From CAYSBK01 sp964429265 (lineage in GTDB: Bacteria; Planctomycetota; Phycisphaerae; Sedimentisphaerales; Anaerobacaceae), in the NCBI GenBank assembly GCA_964429265.1, contig CAYSBK010000142.1, positions 1-6,547 on the forward strand: DNA of 6,547 nucleotides, in the 5' to 3' direction. Of this stretch, positions 6,197 through 6,547 are shown piece after piece; the first letter of the stretch is position 1, and every line of letters begins with the position of its first letter. The translations under genes were made by a program, and so were the position numbers. The notes under the pieces were generated by a model. It made no database searches and had not been told where the DNA came from. It was given only the letters and a program-made list of their open reading frames with translations.

Positions 6197-6547
6197 TCAC
6201 TGCGTCCCTGCGCCAAAGCACTTTCTGAACGCCGCGACGGTCTGGGCGGCGGCGCGGTCAGGGTCCGGACAGGGCAACGCTTCGGCAGAAGCGTAGCCGT
6301 CGAAGCCTATATCGCGCAAGGCCAGGCCGACGTCAGCCAGGTCGATGTGGCCCAGGCCGGCGGGGCGGCGGTTGCTGTCGACGAAATGCACGTAGCCGAT
6401 GTGCTTGCCCGCGGCGCGGATGCTTTCGGTGATCGAGGCCTCTTCAATGTTCATATGAAAAAGGTCGGCCAGCAGATACACGTTGTCGGTGCCAAGCGAT
6501 TCAATAAGCTCGACGCCTTCAGACAAGGTGTTGACCAGATTCGTCTC
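6197..6547 (-). CDS. Sugar isomerase/epimerase (TIM barrel), C-terminal part, 5' truncated by window
   Basis: This is the C-terminal ~116 residues of a xylose-isomerase-like TIM-barrel protein (tagatose/psicose 3-epimerase or hydroxypyruvate-isomerase relatives); the coding frame runs off the window end. The visible part opens with ETNLVNTLSEG, where related enzymes read 'NRYETN(L/F)' just after the first catalytic Glu. It continues with metal-site LLADLFHMNIEE (Asp and His), then YVHFVDSNRRPAGLGHID (His and Arg) and SAEALPCPDPD (second catalytic Glu), and ends FRKCFGAGTQ. All active-site residues expected in this half are present, so it is likely functional. A TTG at 6526 should not be taken as the start, since conserved sequence continues upstream of it. 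It is convergent with the Tat-isomerase gene; the two belong to the same fold superfamily but look clearly different in sequence. Whether it has an export signal cannot be seen. Confidence 0.85.
   Translation of the reverse strand, partial: ETNLVNTLSEGVELIESLGTDNVYLLADLFHMNIEEASITESIRAAGKHIGYVHFVDSNRRPAGLGHIDLADVGLALRDIGFDGYASAEALPCPDPDRAAAQTVAAFRKCFGAGTQ

Noticed and set aside
1..6547. CRISPR arrays, insertion sequences, tRNA or rRNA genes, riboswitches
   Set aside because: No regularly spaced repeats, terminal inverted repeats with a transposase, or RNA gene signatures were seen on either strand.

Overview
The window is GC-rich bacterial chromosome, densely packed with genes. No mobile elements, CRISPR arrays, rRNA genes or tRNA genes are visible. 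The gene set (YqfO-type Nif3 protein, ScpB, an exported acetylxylan-esterase-like hydrolase, a Tat-exported sugar isomerase homologue and a second TIM-barrel isomerase) resembles genomes of the Planctomycetota, perhaps the Phycisphaerae side. That placement is an impression from the gene mix, not proof.

Region 1 (1-2437, plus strand) is a tightly coupled gene run. It starts with the last ~50 residues of a class IV (branched-chain/D-amino-acid type) aminotransferase. Next come a two-TM protein with a bacterial PH-like domain, a Nif3/YqfO protein with its inserted CutA-like domain, and the chromosome-segregation factor ScpB. The genes overlap by 4, 71 and 4 bp, which implies co-transcription and translational coupling. 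A weak, possibly bidirectional hairpin spans the scpB stop codon.

Region 2 (2459-3703, minus strand) is one secreted alpha/beta hydrolase of the acetylxylan-esterase-like group, convergent with scpB. It has a clear signal peptide and a strong Shine-Dalgarno sequence that fixes its start.

Region 3 (3704-5136) holds the divergent control region and avtA, the valine-pyruvate aminotransferase, which matches the E. coli enzyme along its full length. A candidate terminator follows avtA.

Region 4 (5163-6547) carries a near-consensus promoter only nine bases upstream of the start codon of a Tat-signal-bearing hydroxypyruvate-isomerase-like TIM-barrel protein. Converging on it from the window edge is a second, unrelated-looking TIM-barrel isomerase/epimerase, of which only the C-terminal part is present.

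The most interesting signal is regulatory. The avtA gene and the Tat-isomerase gene lack Shine-Dalgarno sequences, and each has a sigma70-like -35/-10 pair placed so that transcription would start 2-3 nt before the ATG, i.e. nearly leaderless mRNAs. The esterase and the coupled genes of region 1 instead have Shine-Dalgarno sequences. I saw no convincing novel defence, mobile or multi-gene system.
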